NCBI RefSeq assembly: GCF_033170155.1
Contig: NZ_CP137079.1
Span: forward strand, 3,348,001 to 3,412,000
Length of the DNA stretch: 64,000 nt
Source: Raineyella sp. W15-4
GTDB lineage: Bacteria > Actinomycetota > Actinomycetes > Propionibacteriales > Propionibacteriaceae
Reading direction: 5' to 3'
Shown here: one piece after another, positions 17,418-27,082 of the stretch
How the letters are laid out: every line of letters begins with the position of its first letter
How positions within the stretch are numbered: the stretch's first letter is position 1
Notes under the pieces: model-generated
The model's database searches: none
The model's input: the letters and a program-made list of their open reading frames with translations, nothing else
Told to the model about the DNA's origin: nothing
Program-made: the position numbers and the translations under genes

Positions 17418-18170
17418 ATGACCACCGCGCCCAGCACCGACTTCACCCGCCGCCTGCGCGAGGAGTGCGCGGAGGACTGGGCGGCCGTCACCGGGCATCG
17501 CTTCGTCGACGAGCTGTTCGCCGGGACCCTGGCCGACCCGGTGCTGCTGGGCTACGTGGTGCAGGACTACCAGTTCTTCGACCCGTTCCTGCGGCTGCTC
17601 GGGGAGGCGGTAGCGACGGCGCCGACGGCCACCGCCCGGCTGCGCCTGGGCCGCCAGCTGGGCATGCTCACCACCGAGGAGAACGGCTACTTCGAGCGGA
17701 CGTTGAACGCCTTCGACGTCCGGCTGGAGGACCGGCTGCATCCGCCGCTGAGCTGTGCGACGGTCGACCTGCTGGACCTGATCTACGAGGCGATCGGGTC
17801 GCACTCCTGGCCGCACGTGCTGTCGGTGCTGCTGGTGCTCGAATGGGTCTACCTCGACTGGGCGGAAGCACCGGGCCGTACGATGCGGACCACCCGGAGC
17901 GAGCACGTCGACTGGATCAACCTGCATCGGGGTCACGAGTTCCGGGACTGGGTGCGGTTCCTGCGCCAGCAGTTGGACGCGGCCGAGCCGAGCAACGAGG
18001 AAGCGGCGGTGCGCTGCCGCTCGCTGTTCCGGCGGACGGTGCGGGCCGAGGTGGGCTTCTTCGACGCGGCGTACGCCAACGCCGCGCCCTGCGCCGAGTC
18101 GCCGCGGACCGGACCGATCGGCGATCTGGACACCGACTTCAGCCGGCTCACCCCGCCGGCCGAGAAGTGA
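17418..18170 (+). CDS. TenA-family protein (TenA_E type, thiamine salvage-like)
   Basis: Protein of 250 residues, all-helical. YVVQDYQFFDPFLRLL near residue 35 is the signature region with the active-site Asp and Tyr; EVGFFDAAYANA near the end contains the conserved Glu of the family. At the place of the catalytic Cys of classical TenA (LLPCxW) the sequence is LLVLEWVYLDWAE, so the nucleophilic Cys is absent, as in the TenA_E subgroup, which hydrolyses formyl-aminopyrimidine intermediates in thiamine salvage. The function of this member is inferred. Confidence 0.82.
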   Translation: MTTAPSTDFTRRLREECAEDWAAVTGHRFVDELFAGTLADPVLLGYVVQDYQFFDPFLRLLGEAVATAPTATARLRLGRQLGMLTTEENGYFERTLNAFDVRLEDRLHPPLSCATVDLLDLIYEAIGSHSWPHVLSVLLVLEWVYLDWAEAPGRTMRTTRSEHVDWINLHRGHEFRDWVRFLRQQLDAAEPSNEEAAVRCRSLFRRTVRAEVGFFDAAYANAAPCAESPRTGPIGDLDTDFSRLTPPAEK

Positions 18171-18214
18171 CGCTCGGGGGTGGCGTTCGGGGCGACGCTC
18201 TGCCGAGGTGACGG

Positions 18215-19144
18215 TCAGACGCCGGCGAGCACCTCGGCGATCGCCCGCAGTTCGACCCGCAGTTCCTCCGGCTCGACCACGGTGAAGACCTCCGGGAGCA
18301 GCAGCAGTTGGCGGGCGATCCGGGTGGTGCTGGTGCCACTCACCATCACCCGGGACCGGCCGTCGTCGAGGGGTTCGATGAAGCCGACCCCGTCGGGCAG
18401 CCCGGCCCGTACCCGCGCCGGCGGTGCCTGCACCTCGACCACTGCCACGATGGGCGCGGGGAGGTCGTCGGGCACCACTTCTCGGGCCCGGCGTGGTCGA
18501 CGGTGCCGCTCGGCGTCGAACGGCACCGTGGTCACCTGCGGGTCGACGATCCGCTCCACCGGCCAGGTGGTGATCCGGCGCAGCTGCCGGTCGTGCCCCA
18601 TCAGGAACCACTGCCCCATCCGGGCCCGGACGACCAGCGGCTCGACGTGGTGCACCGGCCCGGGCCCGAGCTCGGTCGAGACGGCGAACCGCAGCAGCCG
18701 GCCGTCCCGGATCGCCTCGGTGATGACGGCCAGGGTGGCGGAGAGCTGCTCGCCCAGCACCGTGTGCTCGGTCTCGTGGGCGTCCACCGCGGCGCGGACC
18801 CGGTCCGGCATCGCCTGCTCGATCTTGGCCAGCGCCCGCAGCGTCCCGTCCTCGGTCAGCGGTGTCGGGGCGAGCAGCGACCGGCGCAGCGCGATCGCCG
18901 TCGCCGTTGCCTCCTCGTCGTCGAGGAGGAGCGGTGGCATCGTCCGGCCGGCGGTGAGCCGATAGCCGCCGTCGGATCCGGGATCGTGGGCGATCCCGAC
19001 CCCGAGATCGCGCAGTCGCGCGACGTAGCGGCGGATCGTCGGTGCGGTGACACCGAGCTCGGACGCGAGAGCGGTCGACGACCACCGCGTCCGCGACTCG
19101 AGCAGACGCAGCAGGGTGGTGAGGTTGTCTGTCAGGTCCCCCAT
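18215..19144 (-). CDS. HTH-WYL domain transcriptional regulator
   Basis: Protein of 309 residues. Residues of about 5-60 form a DeoR-like winged helix (LLRLLESRTRWSSTALASELGVTAPTIRRYVARLRDLGVGI). The middle contains the WYL region (RMGQWFLMGHDRQLRRI replaces the usual Trp-Tyr-Leu core with WFLMG), and the WCX C-terminal domain ends VFTVVEPEELRVELRAIAEVL. WYL domains sense ligands such as nucleotides or nucleic acids; those near nucleic-acid enzymes often respond to DNA damage. It is adjacent to and cotranscribable with lhr, with a 68-base gap. Confidence 0.87.
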   Translation of the reverse strand: MGDLTDNLTTLLRLLESRTRWSSTALASELGVTAPTIRRYVARLRDLGVGIAHDPGSDGGYRLTAGRTMPPLLLDDEEATATAIALRRSLLAPTPLTEDGTLRALAKIEQAMPDRVRAAVDAHETEHTVLGEQLSATLAVITEAIRDGRLLRFAVSTELGPGPVHHVEPLVVRARMGQWFLMGHDRQLRRITTWPVERIVDPQVTTVPFDAERHRRPRRAREVVPDDLPAPIVAVVEVQAPPARVRAGLPDGVGFIEPLDDGRSRVMVSGTSTTRIARQLLLLPEVFTVVEPEELRVELRAIAEVLAGV

Positions 19145-19212
19145 GACTCCATGATGAACGGGACCTCTGACATTTCTCCGGCCGACGGGCGAGTTCCGCG
19201 AACCGGGCGGCG

Positions 19213-22200
19213 TCAGGTCCGGCGCAGCCGGACCGCCTTCGGCGAGGTGTAGGCGCCGGCCTCCACCAGCGCGGCCCGGACGGTGGCCGGTGCACCGGCC
19301 ACCGCCATCGCCGGCTCGCCGTTCACCGTCTCGATCGAGAGCGTGTCGACGGCGCCGCGCTGCACCCCGGCGGCGAGGGCCGCAGCGGCCTCCGCCAGCC
19401 GCTGCCGGTCGTCGTCGAAGGCGAGCAGCGTACGTCCCCCGCGCTCCAGGAACAGCACCGGGGCCCCCGAGACCAGCACGACCAGGGCACCGGACCGCCG
19501 ACCCGGCCGGGAGCCACCGGCGGCGCCGCCGGGGAGCTCGGGCCAGGCCAGCGCCGCACCGTACGGGTTGGACGGATCGGTCGCCGCCAGCAACACCGCG
19601 CCCGGCGCCTCGGCGCGGCGCAGCAGGTCGACGGTCCCGGCCTCGGCGAACTGCGCCGGTCCCAGGTCGGCGACGAAGTAGCCGCGCCGGCACCGGCCGT
19701 TCTCCTCCAGGGCGGTCAGCACCCGGTACAGCGCGGCGAATCCGCCGGCCAGCCCCTCCAGCTCCACCCCGCCCCGGGTGACCACGCCGTGCCGATCGAG
19801 CAGCAGCTGGGCGAGTTCGGTCGCCCGGACCGTGGCGTCCAGGGGCCGCGGACGGACCACCGACCATCTCCCCGGCAGCGGGGAGCGCGGCGCCATCGCC
19901 GGCGACCGCAGCCGCAACCGTCCCGGGCGCCCGGGACGACCCCGGGTCGGGGTGGACGGGGTGCGGTGCGTGCCCTGCCCGGCCCGCAGCATCGCCCGCA
20001 CCGAGGTGTACGTGTCGGAGGTGACCAGCCCGGTCCAGGCCAGCGTGGTCACCGCCTCGGCGACGCCGGCGACCGTCAGGGGGGTCGGTTCTCCGTCCGG
20101 GCCCGGGGCGGCCGCGCCGGGGTCGCCCGGCTCCGGGGAACTCGGCACCGACGCCGGTCCGCGCTCCGCGTCCTGACGCTCGAGGGCCGCCAGGATCTCC
20201 TCGACCAGGAACGCCCCGCCGCGCTCCCGCAGCAGCCCGTGGATCCGCCGGGCCAGCGGGTCGGTGAGTGCCTCGGCGCGTTCCGCCAGGTCCTGGGGCA
20301 GGGTGAGGTCGCCGGCGTCGGCGAGGTGCAGGGTGAGCCAGCCGTCGCCGCCGGTGAGCGGGCCGTCGCCCACCCAGATCACCTCGCCGGAGGCCACCAG
20401 CCCGTCGAGCAGGCCGGGGCTCCAGTCGTCGAGGCGGGCGGGCAGCACCAGGGACTCCCAGGCGGAGGCGGGCAGCCGGATCCCGGCGAGCTGGTCGACC
20501 ACGGCGAGGAGGCCCTCGGCACCGGAGAGCCGATTGCCGCCACCGACGTGCTGCCAGACCTGGAGGAAGGCGGCATAGCGGTCACCGGCGACCGGCCGGA
20601 CCTGCGCCCGCAGCGCCGCCAGCGAGCGGCGGCGGACCACCCGGAGCACCTCGGCGTCGATGTACTGGGAGGAGGCGTACGCCTCCGGGGTGGCCGGCCG
20701 GCGCCGGAACTCGCCGGCCACGATCCGCCCCTCCTCGACCAGCCGGTGCACCGTACGCTGCACCACCGCGGGCCCCAGCCCCAGCGCCGCCGCCAGGTCC
20801 GGGACGACGAACGGCCCGTGGGTGCGGGCGAACCGGGCCACCAGATCCCCCACCGGATCGGCCACGGCGGCCAGGTGGGCGGCCGGGATCCCGACCGGCA
20901 GCACGGTCCCGAGCGCGTCCCGCAGCCGCGCGGCATCCTCCACCGCGGCGATCCGCGGCCGGCCGCCGACCCCGACCCGGATCGCCCGGCCGGCGTCCAC
21001 CAACGCGGTGACGTATGCCGTGGCCGCCTCGACCATCTCGGCCACCTCACCGACCACGCCGGCACCGACCGCCACCGGGACGGCCCGGACGGCGATCTCG
21101 TCGGTGGTGAGCGGCCCGAGCAGCCGCAGCAGGTCCGCCACGCCCTCGACGCCGCGGAGCCGCCGATCATCCGCGGTGTGCTGGAGCTCGGCCTCGACCA
21201 GGTCGATCACCGCCGGGTCCAGCAGGTCCGCCAGCTCGGCGCTGCCCAGCAGCTCACCGAGCAGCTTCTGGTCCAGACCGAGCGCGGCGGCCCGCCGTTC
21301 GGCCAGCGGCACGTCCGCGTCGTAGAGGAACTGGCCGACGTAGCCCAGCAGCAGCGAGGCGGCGAACGGCGAGGGCTTCACCGTCTCTACCGGCACCATG
21401 GTGACCTCGCGGCGCTCGATCCGTGTCTGCAGGGTGCGCAGCGCCGGCAGGTCGTACGCGTCGAGGAGGACCTCCCGCAACGCCTCCAGCACGATCGGGA
21501 AGGCCGGATAGCGGGCCGCGACCCGGAGCAGCTGGGCGGACCGGTGCCGCTGCTGCCACAACGGTGACCGCTTCCCGGGGTCGCGGTGCGGCAGCAGCAG
21601 CGCCCGGGCCGCGCACTCCCGGAACCGGGCGGCGAACAGCGCCGAGTGCTCGGCCTCGGCGGTCACCGTCCGGACCAGCTCGTCGGGGTCGAAGCGGAAC
21701 AGCGAGTCGTCGGGCGGGGTGGCGTCGGTCGCCGCGACCCGCAGCACGATGCCGTCGTCGGCGGCCATCACCTGGGGGTCGACGCCGTACCGTTCCCGGA
21801 CCCGCCGGGCCACCGCCAGCGCCCAGGGCGCGTTGACCGGCTTGCCGTACGGGCTGTGGCAGACCACCCGCCAGTCGCCCAGCTCGTCACGGAACCGCTC
21901 GACCACCAGCCGGTCGTCGGCCGGCAGCACGCCGGTGGCCCGGCGCTGGTCGCGCAGGTAGTCCAGCAGGTTGTCCGCGGCCCAGGCGTCCAGACCGGCC
22001 TCGCGGAGCTCCCCGCGGACCGCCGGCTCCCCCGCGCCCGCGACCCGACCGTCGAGCTCCCGGACGTACGCCCCCATCGCCGCGCCGAGCACGGCCGGGC
22101 GCCCGTCGTCCTCGCCGTGCCAGAACGGCAGCCGGCCCGGGACCCCGGGTGCCGGCGACACCGCGACCCGGTCGGGGGTGATCTCCTCGATCCGCCAGCT

Positions 22201-23913
22201 GGTGGCGCCCAGCGCGATGATGTCGCCGACCCGGGACTCGAACACCATCTCCTCGTCGAGTTCGCCGACCCGGCGCGGGCCCCGCGACTCGTCCCCGGCC
22301 ACCAGGTAGACCGGGTAGAGACCGCGGTCCGGGATGGTGCCGCCGCTGGTCACCGCCAGCCGCTGCGCTCCGGGCCGGCCGGTCAGCGTGCCGTGATCAC
22401 GGTCCCAGACCAGCCGCGGGCGCAGCTCGGCGAACTCGTCGGAGGGGTAGCGGCCGGCCAGCAGGTCGAGGGTCGCCTCGAAGGCGCTGCGCGGCAGGTC
22501 GGTGAACGGGGCGGCCCGCCGGACGGTGGCCCACCACGCCTCCACGTCGATCGGTCCGAGGGCGCAGGCGGCGACGGTCTGCTGGGCGAGGATGTCCAGC
22601 GGCCCGGCGATGACGTGGATCGGTTCGATCGCACCGGCGATCATCCGCCGCCCGACCACGGCGGCGTGGACGAGATCGGCACGGTGGGTGGGGAAGATGA
22701 TGCCCCGGGAGACCTCCCCGACCCGGTGCCCGGCGCGGCCGACCCGCTGCAGCCCGGAGGCGACCGAGAACGGGGCGGCCACCTGGATGACCAGGTCGAT
22801 GGCGCCCATGTCGATGCCGAGCTCGAGCGAGCTGGTGGCCACCACGCAGCGCAGCCGGCCGGCCTTGAGGTCGGCCTCGATCCGGGCCCGCTGTTCCTTG
22901 GCGACCGACCCGTGGTGGGACCGGGCGAGCACCGGCGGGTCCTCGTCGTCACCGAGCTCGCCGGCGGCACGCAGCCGTTCGGCGTACAGCTCGTTCATCC
23001 GGGTGGTGATCTTCTCCGCGGAGCGCCGGGAGTTGGCGAACACCAGGGTGGAGCCGTGGGCCAGCACGAGATCGACCAGCCGCTCCTCGATGTCGGGCCA
23101 GATGGAGTGGATCCGCTCCGGGTCGTCGTCGGCCGTACGGTCCCGGGAGAGGTCGGCCAGGTCCGGCACCGGCACCGTGATGCTGAGGTCCCAGGCCTTG
23201 TCGGAGGGTGGGCAGACGATCTCGACCGGCGTTCCGCCGGCGAGGAAGCGGGCCACCTCCGCAGCCGGTTCGACGGTGGCGGACAGGCCGATCCGTTGCG
23301 CCGGCGCGGGCAGCAGGTCGTCGAGCCGCTCCAGGGAGAGCGCCAGGTGTGCGCCGCGCTTGGTGCCGGCGACGGCGTGGACCTCGTCGACGACCACCGT
23401 CCCGACGCCGGTGAGGGTGTCGCGGGCCGACGAGGTGAGCATCAGGTAGAGCGACTCGGGGGTGGTGATCAGGATGTCGGGCGGGTCGTGCACCAGCCGG
23501 CGGCGGTCGGCGGGCAGGGTGTCACCGGACCGTACGCCCACCCGGACCTCGCGGACCTCCTCACCACGTTCGGCGGCGACCCGGGCGATCCCGGCCAGGG
23601 GACGGCGCAGGTTGCGCTCGACGTCGACGCCGAGGGCCTTGAGCGGGGAGATGTAGAGGACCCGGGTGCGGGCCGGTGGCGGATCGTCCGCGGCGGGTGG
23701 CTCCAGCATCAGCCGGTCGATCGCCCACAGGAAGGCGGACAGCGTCTTGCCCGAGCCGGTCGGGGCGATCACCAGAGCATGGTGGCCGGAGCTGATCGCC
23801 CGCCAGGCGCCCTCCTGGGCAGCGGTCGGCCGCTGGAACTCGTCCTCGAACCACCGCCGGGTCGCGGGCGCGAACCGGTCGAGCGCGGAACCGGAACCGA
23901 CGGGCACGGACAT
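19213..23913 (-). CDS. lhr: Lhr family ATP-dependent helicase (long form)
   Basis: Protein of 1566 residues. Walker A APTGSGKT lies at residues 50-57 and the DEVH box at 176-179; TTPESLYLMLTS, VFANSRRSAEKI, HHGSVAKEQRARIEADLK and QRVGRAGHRVGEVSRG are the remaining SF2 motifs. After the helicase core come the Lhr winged-helix and barrel region (FWHGEDDGRP) and a long C-terminal Lhr-CTD. Lhr proteins unwind 3'-tailed RNA:DNA and DNA duplexes in mycobacterial DNA repair. The ATG at 23913 is chosen because a 29-residue upstream extension lacks similarity. It runs tail to tail with nothing; WYL regulator follows downstream. Confidence 0.95.
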   Translation of the reverse strand: MSVPVGSGSALDRFAPATRRWFEDEFQRPTAAQEGAWRAISSGHHALVIAPTGSGKTLSAFLWAIDRLMLEPPAADDPPPARTRVLYISPLKALGVDVERNLRRPLAGIARVAAERGEEVREVRVGVRSGDTLPADRRRLVHDPPDILITTPESLYLMLTSSARDTLTGVGTVVVDEVHAVAGTKRGAHLALSLERLDDLLPAPAQRIGLSATVEPAAEVARFLAGGTPVEIVCPPSDKAWDLSITVPVPDLADLSRDRTADDDPERIHSIWPDIEERLVDLVLAHGSTLVFANSRRSAEKITTRMNELYAERLRAAGELGDDEDPPVLARSHHGSVAKEQRARIEADLKAGRLRCVVATSSLELGIDMGAIDLVIQVAAPFSVASGLQRVGRAGHRVGEVSRGIIFPTHRADLVHAAVVGRRMIAGAIEPIHVIAGPLDILAQQTVAACALGPIDVEAWWATVRRAAPFTDLPRSAFEATLDLLAGRYPSDEFAELRPRLVWDRDHGTLTGRPGAQRLAVTSGGTIPDRGLYPVYLVAGDESRGPRRVGELDEEMVFESRVGDIIALGATSWRIEEITPDRVAVSPAPGVPGRLPFWHGEDDGRPAVLGAAMGAYVRELDGRVAGAGEPAVRGELREAGLDAWAADNLLDYLRDQRRATGVLPADDRLVVERFRDELGDWRVVCHSPYGKPVNAPWALAVARRVRERYGVDPQVMAADDGIVLRVAATDATPPDDSLFRFDPDELVRTVTAEAEHSALFAARFRECAARALLLPHRDPGKRSPLWQQRHRSAQLLRVAARYPAFPIVLEALREVLLDAYDLPALRTLQTRIERREVTMVPVETVKPSPFAASLLLGYVGQFLYDADVPLAERRAAALGLDQKLLGELLGSAELADLLDPAVIDLVEAELQHTADDRRLRGVEGVADLLRLLGPLTTDEIAVRAVPVAVGAGVVGEVAEMVEAATAYVTALVDAGRAIRVGVGGRPRIAAVEDAARLRDALGTVLPVGIPAAHLAAVADPVGDLVARFARTHGPFVVPDLAAALGLGPAVVQRTVHRLVEEGRIVAGEFRRRPATPEAYASSQYIDAEVLRVVRRRSLAALRAQVRPVAGDRYAAFLQVWQHVGGGNRLSGAEGLLAVVDQLAGIRLPASAWESLVLPARLDDWSPGLLDGLVASGEVIWVGDGPLTGGDGWLTLHLADAGDLTLPQDLAERAEALTDPLARRIHGLLRERGGAFLVEEILAALERQDAERGPASVPSSPEPGDPGAAAPGPDGEPTPLTVAGVAEAVTTLAWTGLVTSDTYTSVRAMLRAGQGTHRTPSTPTRGRPGRPGRLRLRSPAMAPRSPLPGRWSVVRPRPLDATVRATELAQLLLDRHGVVTRGGVELEGLAGGFAALYRVLTALEENGRCRRGYFVADLGPAQFAEAGTVDLLRRAEAPGAVLLAATDPSNPYGAALAWPELPGGAAGGSRPGRRSGALVVLVSGAPVLFLERGGRTLLAFDDDRQRLAEAAAALAAGVQRGAVDTLSIETVNGEPAMAVAGAPATVRAALVEAGAYTSPKAVRLRRT

Positions 23914-23953
23914 GGGATCCAGTGTGGCACCCGGCCCCGACAGCGGACCGGTC

Positions 23954-24373
23954 TCAGGCCGGGACGCACGCCCCGGCGCCGAGGGCCCGGAGCGCCGCAC
24001 GCAACTCGGTGGCCGCGCGATCCATCTCCGCCTCGGGCACCTCGATCGCCCGCAGGGTGTAGCCCCCCATGTCGTCGGCGCCGAACACGTGGATGTGCAG
24101 GTGCGGCACCTCGAAGCCGGCGATCAGCAGGCCGGCCCGGGAGGCACCGGTGACCTCCACCATGGCCCGGCCGACGAGCTGCGACACCTCGGTGAGGTGG
24201 GCCCACAGCGCCGGATCGGCGTGGACCCACTGGTCGACCTCCTGGATCGGGACGACCAGGGTGTGCCCCCAGGCCACCGGCCCGATGGACAGGAAGGCGA
24301 CCACGGTGTCGTCGCGGTAGACGAAGCGGCCGGGCAGTTCACCGTTGATGATGCGCGTGAAGACAGTTGCCAT
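23954..24373 (-). CDS. HIT family protein
   Basis: Protein of 139 residues beginning ATVFTRIINGELPGRFVYRDDTVVAFLSIGPVAWGHTLVVP, followed by the histidine triad HLHIHVFG near residue 92. HIT proteins hydrolyse or transfer nucleotides (AMP from adenylyl conjugates). The start shares the exact 15 bases TAGGCTCGGGCCATG with the dCTP deaminase start, giving a TAGGCT hexamer 6 bases upstream of ATG. It is divergent from glgP and 40 bases upstream of lhr on the same strand, so it may be cotranscribed with lhr. Confidence 0.92.
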   Translation of the reverse strand: MATVFTRIINGELPGRFVYRDDTVVAFLSIGPVAWGHTLVVPIQEVDQWVHADPALWAHLTEVSQLVGRAMVEVTGASRAGLLIAGFEVPHLHIHVFGADDMGGYTLRAIEVPEAEMDRAATELRAALRALGAGACVPA

Positions 24374-24379
24374 GGCCCG

Positions 24380-24413
24380 AGCCTACGGCGCCGGGGCTCC
24401 GGCGCCGTAGGCT
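24380..24413. promoter_or_regulatory. perfect inverted repeat between HIT and glgP genes
   Basis: AGCCTACGGCGCC (24380-24392) and GGCGCCGTAGGCT (24401-24413) are exact reverse complements with an 8-base spacer. The left arm supplies the TAGGCT -10 element of the HIT gene on the minus strand, and the right arm presents the same TAGGCT on the plus strand. It could be a bidirectional promoter core with operator function. Confidence 0.5.
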
Positions 24414-24438
24414 GCGATCGACCGCGTCGGATGGAACG

Positions 24439-24459
24439 CCGTGTTCGTGTGGAACACGG
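24439..24459. promoter_or_regulatory. perfect inverted repeat at the glgP promoter
   Basis: CCGTGTTC (24439-24446) and GAACACGG (24452-24459) are exact reverse complements with a 5-base spacer. The right arm falls where the -35 box of the glgP promoter would be, since TAGACT at 24477-24482 is the -10-like element 7 bases before the glgP ATG. A GAAC at 24434-24437 adds a third half site at the same spacing. This is a likely repressor operator, with weak likeness to but wrong spacing for an actinobacterial LexA box. Confidence 0.5.
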
Positions 24460-24489
24460 ATGCAATGCCGGATCCCTAGACTGCGGACC

Positions 24490-27054
24490 ATGCCCGACCA
24501 GCTGCAGCAGACAACCGGCGGTACCACCCCGGCCGACGAGTCGCCCACGATCGATCACCGGGTGTACGGCCCGGCGTTCAAGCCCACGCACCCGTACGCC
24601 CTGGCGCCGGTCAAGTCGCCGCCGCACTCGGTCGACGGGTTCGTCCAGGCGTTCCTGGGCGAGCTGAACACGACCCAGGGGGTGGCGCTGTCGCACTCCA
24701 GCATCAACGACCAGTACCTGGCGCTGGCGGGCACGGTCCGCCAGTACCTGATGGCCCGCTGGCTGGAAACGAGCCGCAAGACGCACGAGGCCAAGGCGAA
24801 GACGGTCGGCTACCTCTCCGCGGAGTACCTGCTCGGCCGTCAGCTCGGCAACGCCCTGATGGCGTCCGATCTCAACGAGATCGCCGCGAAGGGTCTCCAG
24901 CAGTGCGGTATCGACCTGGCCACCCTGCGCAGCCAGGAGGTGGAGCCCGGCCTCGGCAACGGCGGCCTCGGGCGGCTCGCCGCGTGTTTCATCGACTCGC
25001 TCGCCACGATGAACGTGCCGTGCATCGGCTACGGCATCCGCTACGAGTACGGCATCTTCCGCCAGACCTTCGTGGACGGCCGCCAGGTCGAGCAGCCGGA
25101 CACCTGGCTCGCGCTCGGCTCGCCGTGGGAGTTCCCGCATCCCGAGGAATCGGTGCAGGTGAACTTCGGCGGCTACACCGAGAAGAGCGTCGACGCGGAC
25201 GGCCGCGAGCGGACCAGCTGGGTGCCCGCCTGGAACGTGCTCGGCGTGCCGTACAACTACATGGTCCCCGGCTACCTCAACGGCCGGGTCAACCCGCTGC
25301 GGCTGTGGAGCGCGCAGGCCACGAAGGCCTTCGACCTGTCGATCTTCAACTCCGGCGACTACGCCGAGGCGGTCCGGGCCCAGACCTTCGCCGAGAACAT
25401 CTCCAAGGTGCTCTACCCCGAGGACTCCACCCCGCAGGGCAAGGAGCTGCGCCTCCAGCAGCAGTACTTCTTCGTCGCCTGCTCGCTGCGCGACTTCATC
25501 GACCACGAGCTGGAGGAGGGCTTCGACCTCCACGACCTGCCCGACCGGATCATCTTCCAGCTCAACGACACCCACCCGGTGATCGCGGTGCCGGAGCTGA
25601 TGCGGATCCTGATCGACGAGCGCGGCTTCGGCTGGGAGGAGGCCTGGCAGGTCACCCACCGATGTTTCGCCTACACCTGCCACACGCTGCTGCCGGAGGC
25701 GCTGGAGGTGTGGTCGACCGACCTGCTCGGCCGGCTGCTCCCCCGCCACCTGGAGATCATCTACGGCATCAACGAGCGCTTCCTCGCCGAGGTCCGTGAG
25801 GCCTTCCCGGGTGACGAGCTGCGCGTCGGGCGGATGTCGATCATCACCGAGTACCCCGACCGGGGCGTCCGGATGGCCCACCTGGCCACCGTCGCCGCGA
25901 CCAAGGTCAACGGTGTCGCCGAACTGCACAGCCAGCTGCTGCGCGACAAGGTGCTGCCGGACTTCTCCGCGCTGTGGCCGGAGCGGTTCACCAACGTCAC
26001 CAACGGCGTCACGCCGCGCCGATTCGTCAAGATGGCCAACCCCAAGCTGTCCGAGGTGATCAGCGACGCGATCGGTTCCGGCTGGGTCACCGACCTGGAG
26101 CGCCTGGACGAGCTCGAGACGTACGCCCTGGACGAGGACTTCCTGGCCGCCTTCCGCGAGGCCAAGGACTGGAACAAGCACCGGTTGACCACTCTCCTGC
26201 GCAGCCGCGACGAGATCGACCTGCCCGACGATCACCTGCTCGACGTGATGGTCAAGCGCCTGCACGAGTACAAGCGCCAGACCCTGAAGCTGCTGCACGT
26301 CGTGTCGCTCTACGAGCAGGTGCTCTCCGGCAAGCTGGCGGCCGCCGACCTGACGCCGCGCACCGTGGTGTTCGGCGCGAAGGCCGCCCCCGGCTACCGG
26401 ATGGCGAAGGACATCATCCACCTGATCAACAAGGTGGCCCGGACCATCAACGCCGACCGCCGCCTCGAGGGGCGGCTCAAGATCGCCTTCCCGGCGAACT
26501 ACAACGTCACCCTCGCCGAGAAGCTGATCCCGGCTGCGGACCTGTCCGAGCAGATCTCCCTGGCCGGGATGGAGGCCTCCGGCACCGGCAACATGAAGTT
26601 CGCCCTCAACGGTGCCCTGACGATCGGCACCGACGACGGCGCGAACGTGGAGATCCGCCGGCTGGTCGGCGACGAGAACTTCTTCCTGTTCGGGATGACC
26701 GAGCCGGAGGTCTCCGCGCTCGGTGCTCGCGGCTACGACCCGGGCGAGTACTACCAGGCCAACGAGCAGCTGAAGGCCGCGATCGACCTGATCAACGCGG
26801 GCACCTTCAGTGACGGTGACCGCGGCATGTTCGACTCGGTGACCATGTCACTGACCCAGAACGACCGGTTCATGGCGCTGGCCGACTTCCAGGCGTACGT
26901 CGACGCCCAGGCGAAGGTCGAGGAGAAGTACGCCGACACGCAGGCGTGGACCCGCTCCGCGGTGCTCAACGTCGCCCGCTGCGGCTACTTCAGCTCCGAC
27001 CGTTCGATGCGGGACTACATCCGCAACATCTGGCACACCCAGCCGATGCTCTGA
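24490..27054 (+). CDS. glgP: glycogen/starch phosphorylase
   Basis: Protein of 854 residues, family length about 800-850. It phosphorolyses alpha-1,4-glucan ends to glucose 1-phosphate. YLSAEYLLGRQLGNAL and EPGLGNGGLGRLAACFIDSLAT (residues of about 100-180) are the N-terminal conserved blocks; EASGTGNMKFALNGALTIGTDDGANVE contains K703, which binds PLP. VKRLHEYKRQ precedes it. The start is set by TAGACT 7 bases before ATG. Inverted repeats upstream suggest regulation by energy or sugar state. Confidence 0.96.
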   Translation: MPDQLQQTTGGTTPADESPTIDHRVYGPAFKPTHPYALAPVKSPPHSVDGFVQAFLGELNTTQGVALSHSSINDQYLALAGTVRQYLMARWLETSRKTHEAKAKTVGYLSAEYLLGRQLGNALMASDLNEIAAKGLQQCGIDLATLRSQEVEPGLGNGGLGRLAACFIDSLATMNVPCIGYGIRYEYGIFRQTFVDGRQVEQPDTWLALGSPWEFPHPEESVQVNFGGYTEKSVDADGRERTSWVPAWNVLGVPYNYMVPGYLNGRVNPLRLWSAQATKAFDLSIFNSGDYAEAVRAQTFAENISKVLYPEDSTPQGKELRLQQQYFFVACSLRDFIDHELEEGFDLHDLPDRIIFQLNDTHPVIAVPELMRILIDERGFGWEEAWQVTHRCFAYTCHTLLPEALEVWSTDLLGRLLPRHLEIIYGINERFLAEVREAFPGDELRVGRMSIITEYPDRGVRMAHLATVAATKVNGVAELHSQLLRDKVLPDFSALWPERFTNVTNGVTPRRFVKMANPKLSEVISDAIGSGWVTDLERLDELETYALDEDFLAAFREAKDWNKHRLTTLLRSRDEIDLPDDHLLDVMVKRLHEYKRQTLKLLHVVSLYEQVLSGKLAAADLTPRTVVFGAKAAPGYRMAKDIIHLINKVARTINADRRLEGRLKIAFPANYNVTLAEKLIPAADLSEQISLAGMEASGTGNMKFALNGALTIGTDDGANVEIRRLVGDENFFLFGMTEPEVSALGARGYDPGEYYQANEQLKAAIDLINAGTFSDGDRGMFDSVTMSLTQNDRFMALADFQAYVDAQAKVEEKYADTQAWTRSAVLNVARCGYFSSDRSMRDYIRNIWHTQPML

Positions 27055-27082
27055 GCCGCCAGGGAGTCGGGCTGCCGGTGGG

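Noticed and set aside
18180-18210. A terminator between tenA and the WYL gene
   Set aside because: No stem of more than a few bases is visible in the 44-base gap.
21586-24153. A long plus-strand open frame opposite lhr
   Set aside because: Antisense to clear helicase motifs on the minus strand; amino acid composition typical of a complementary shadow frame.
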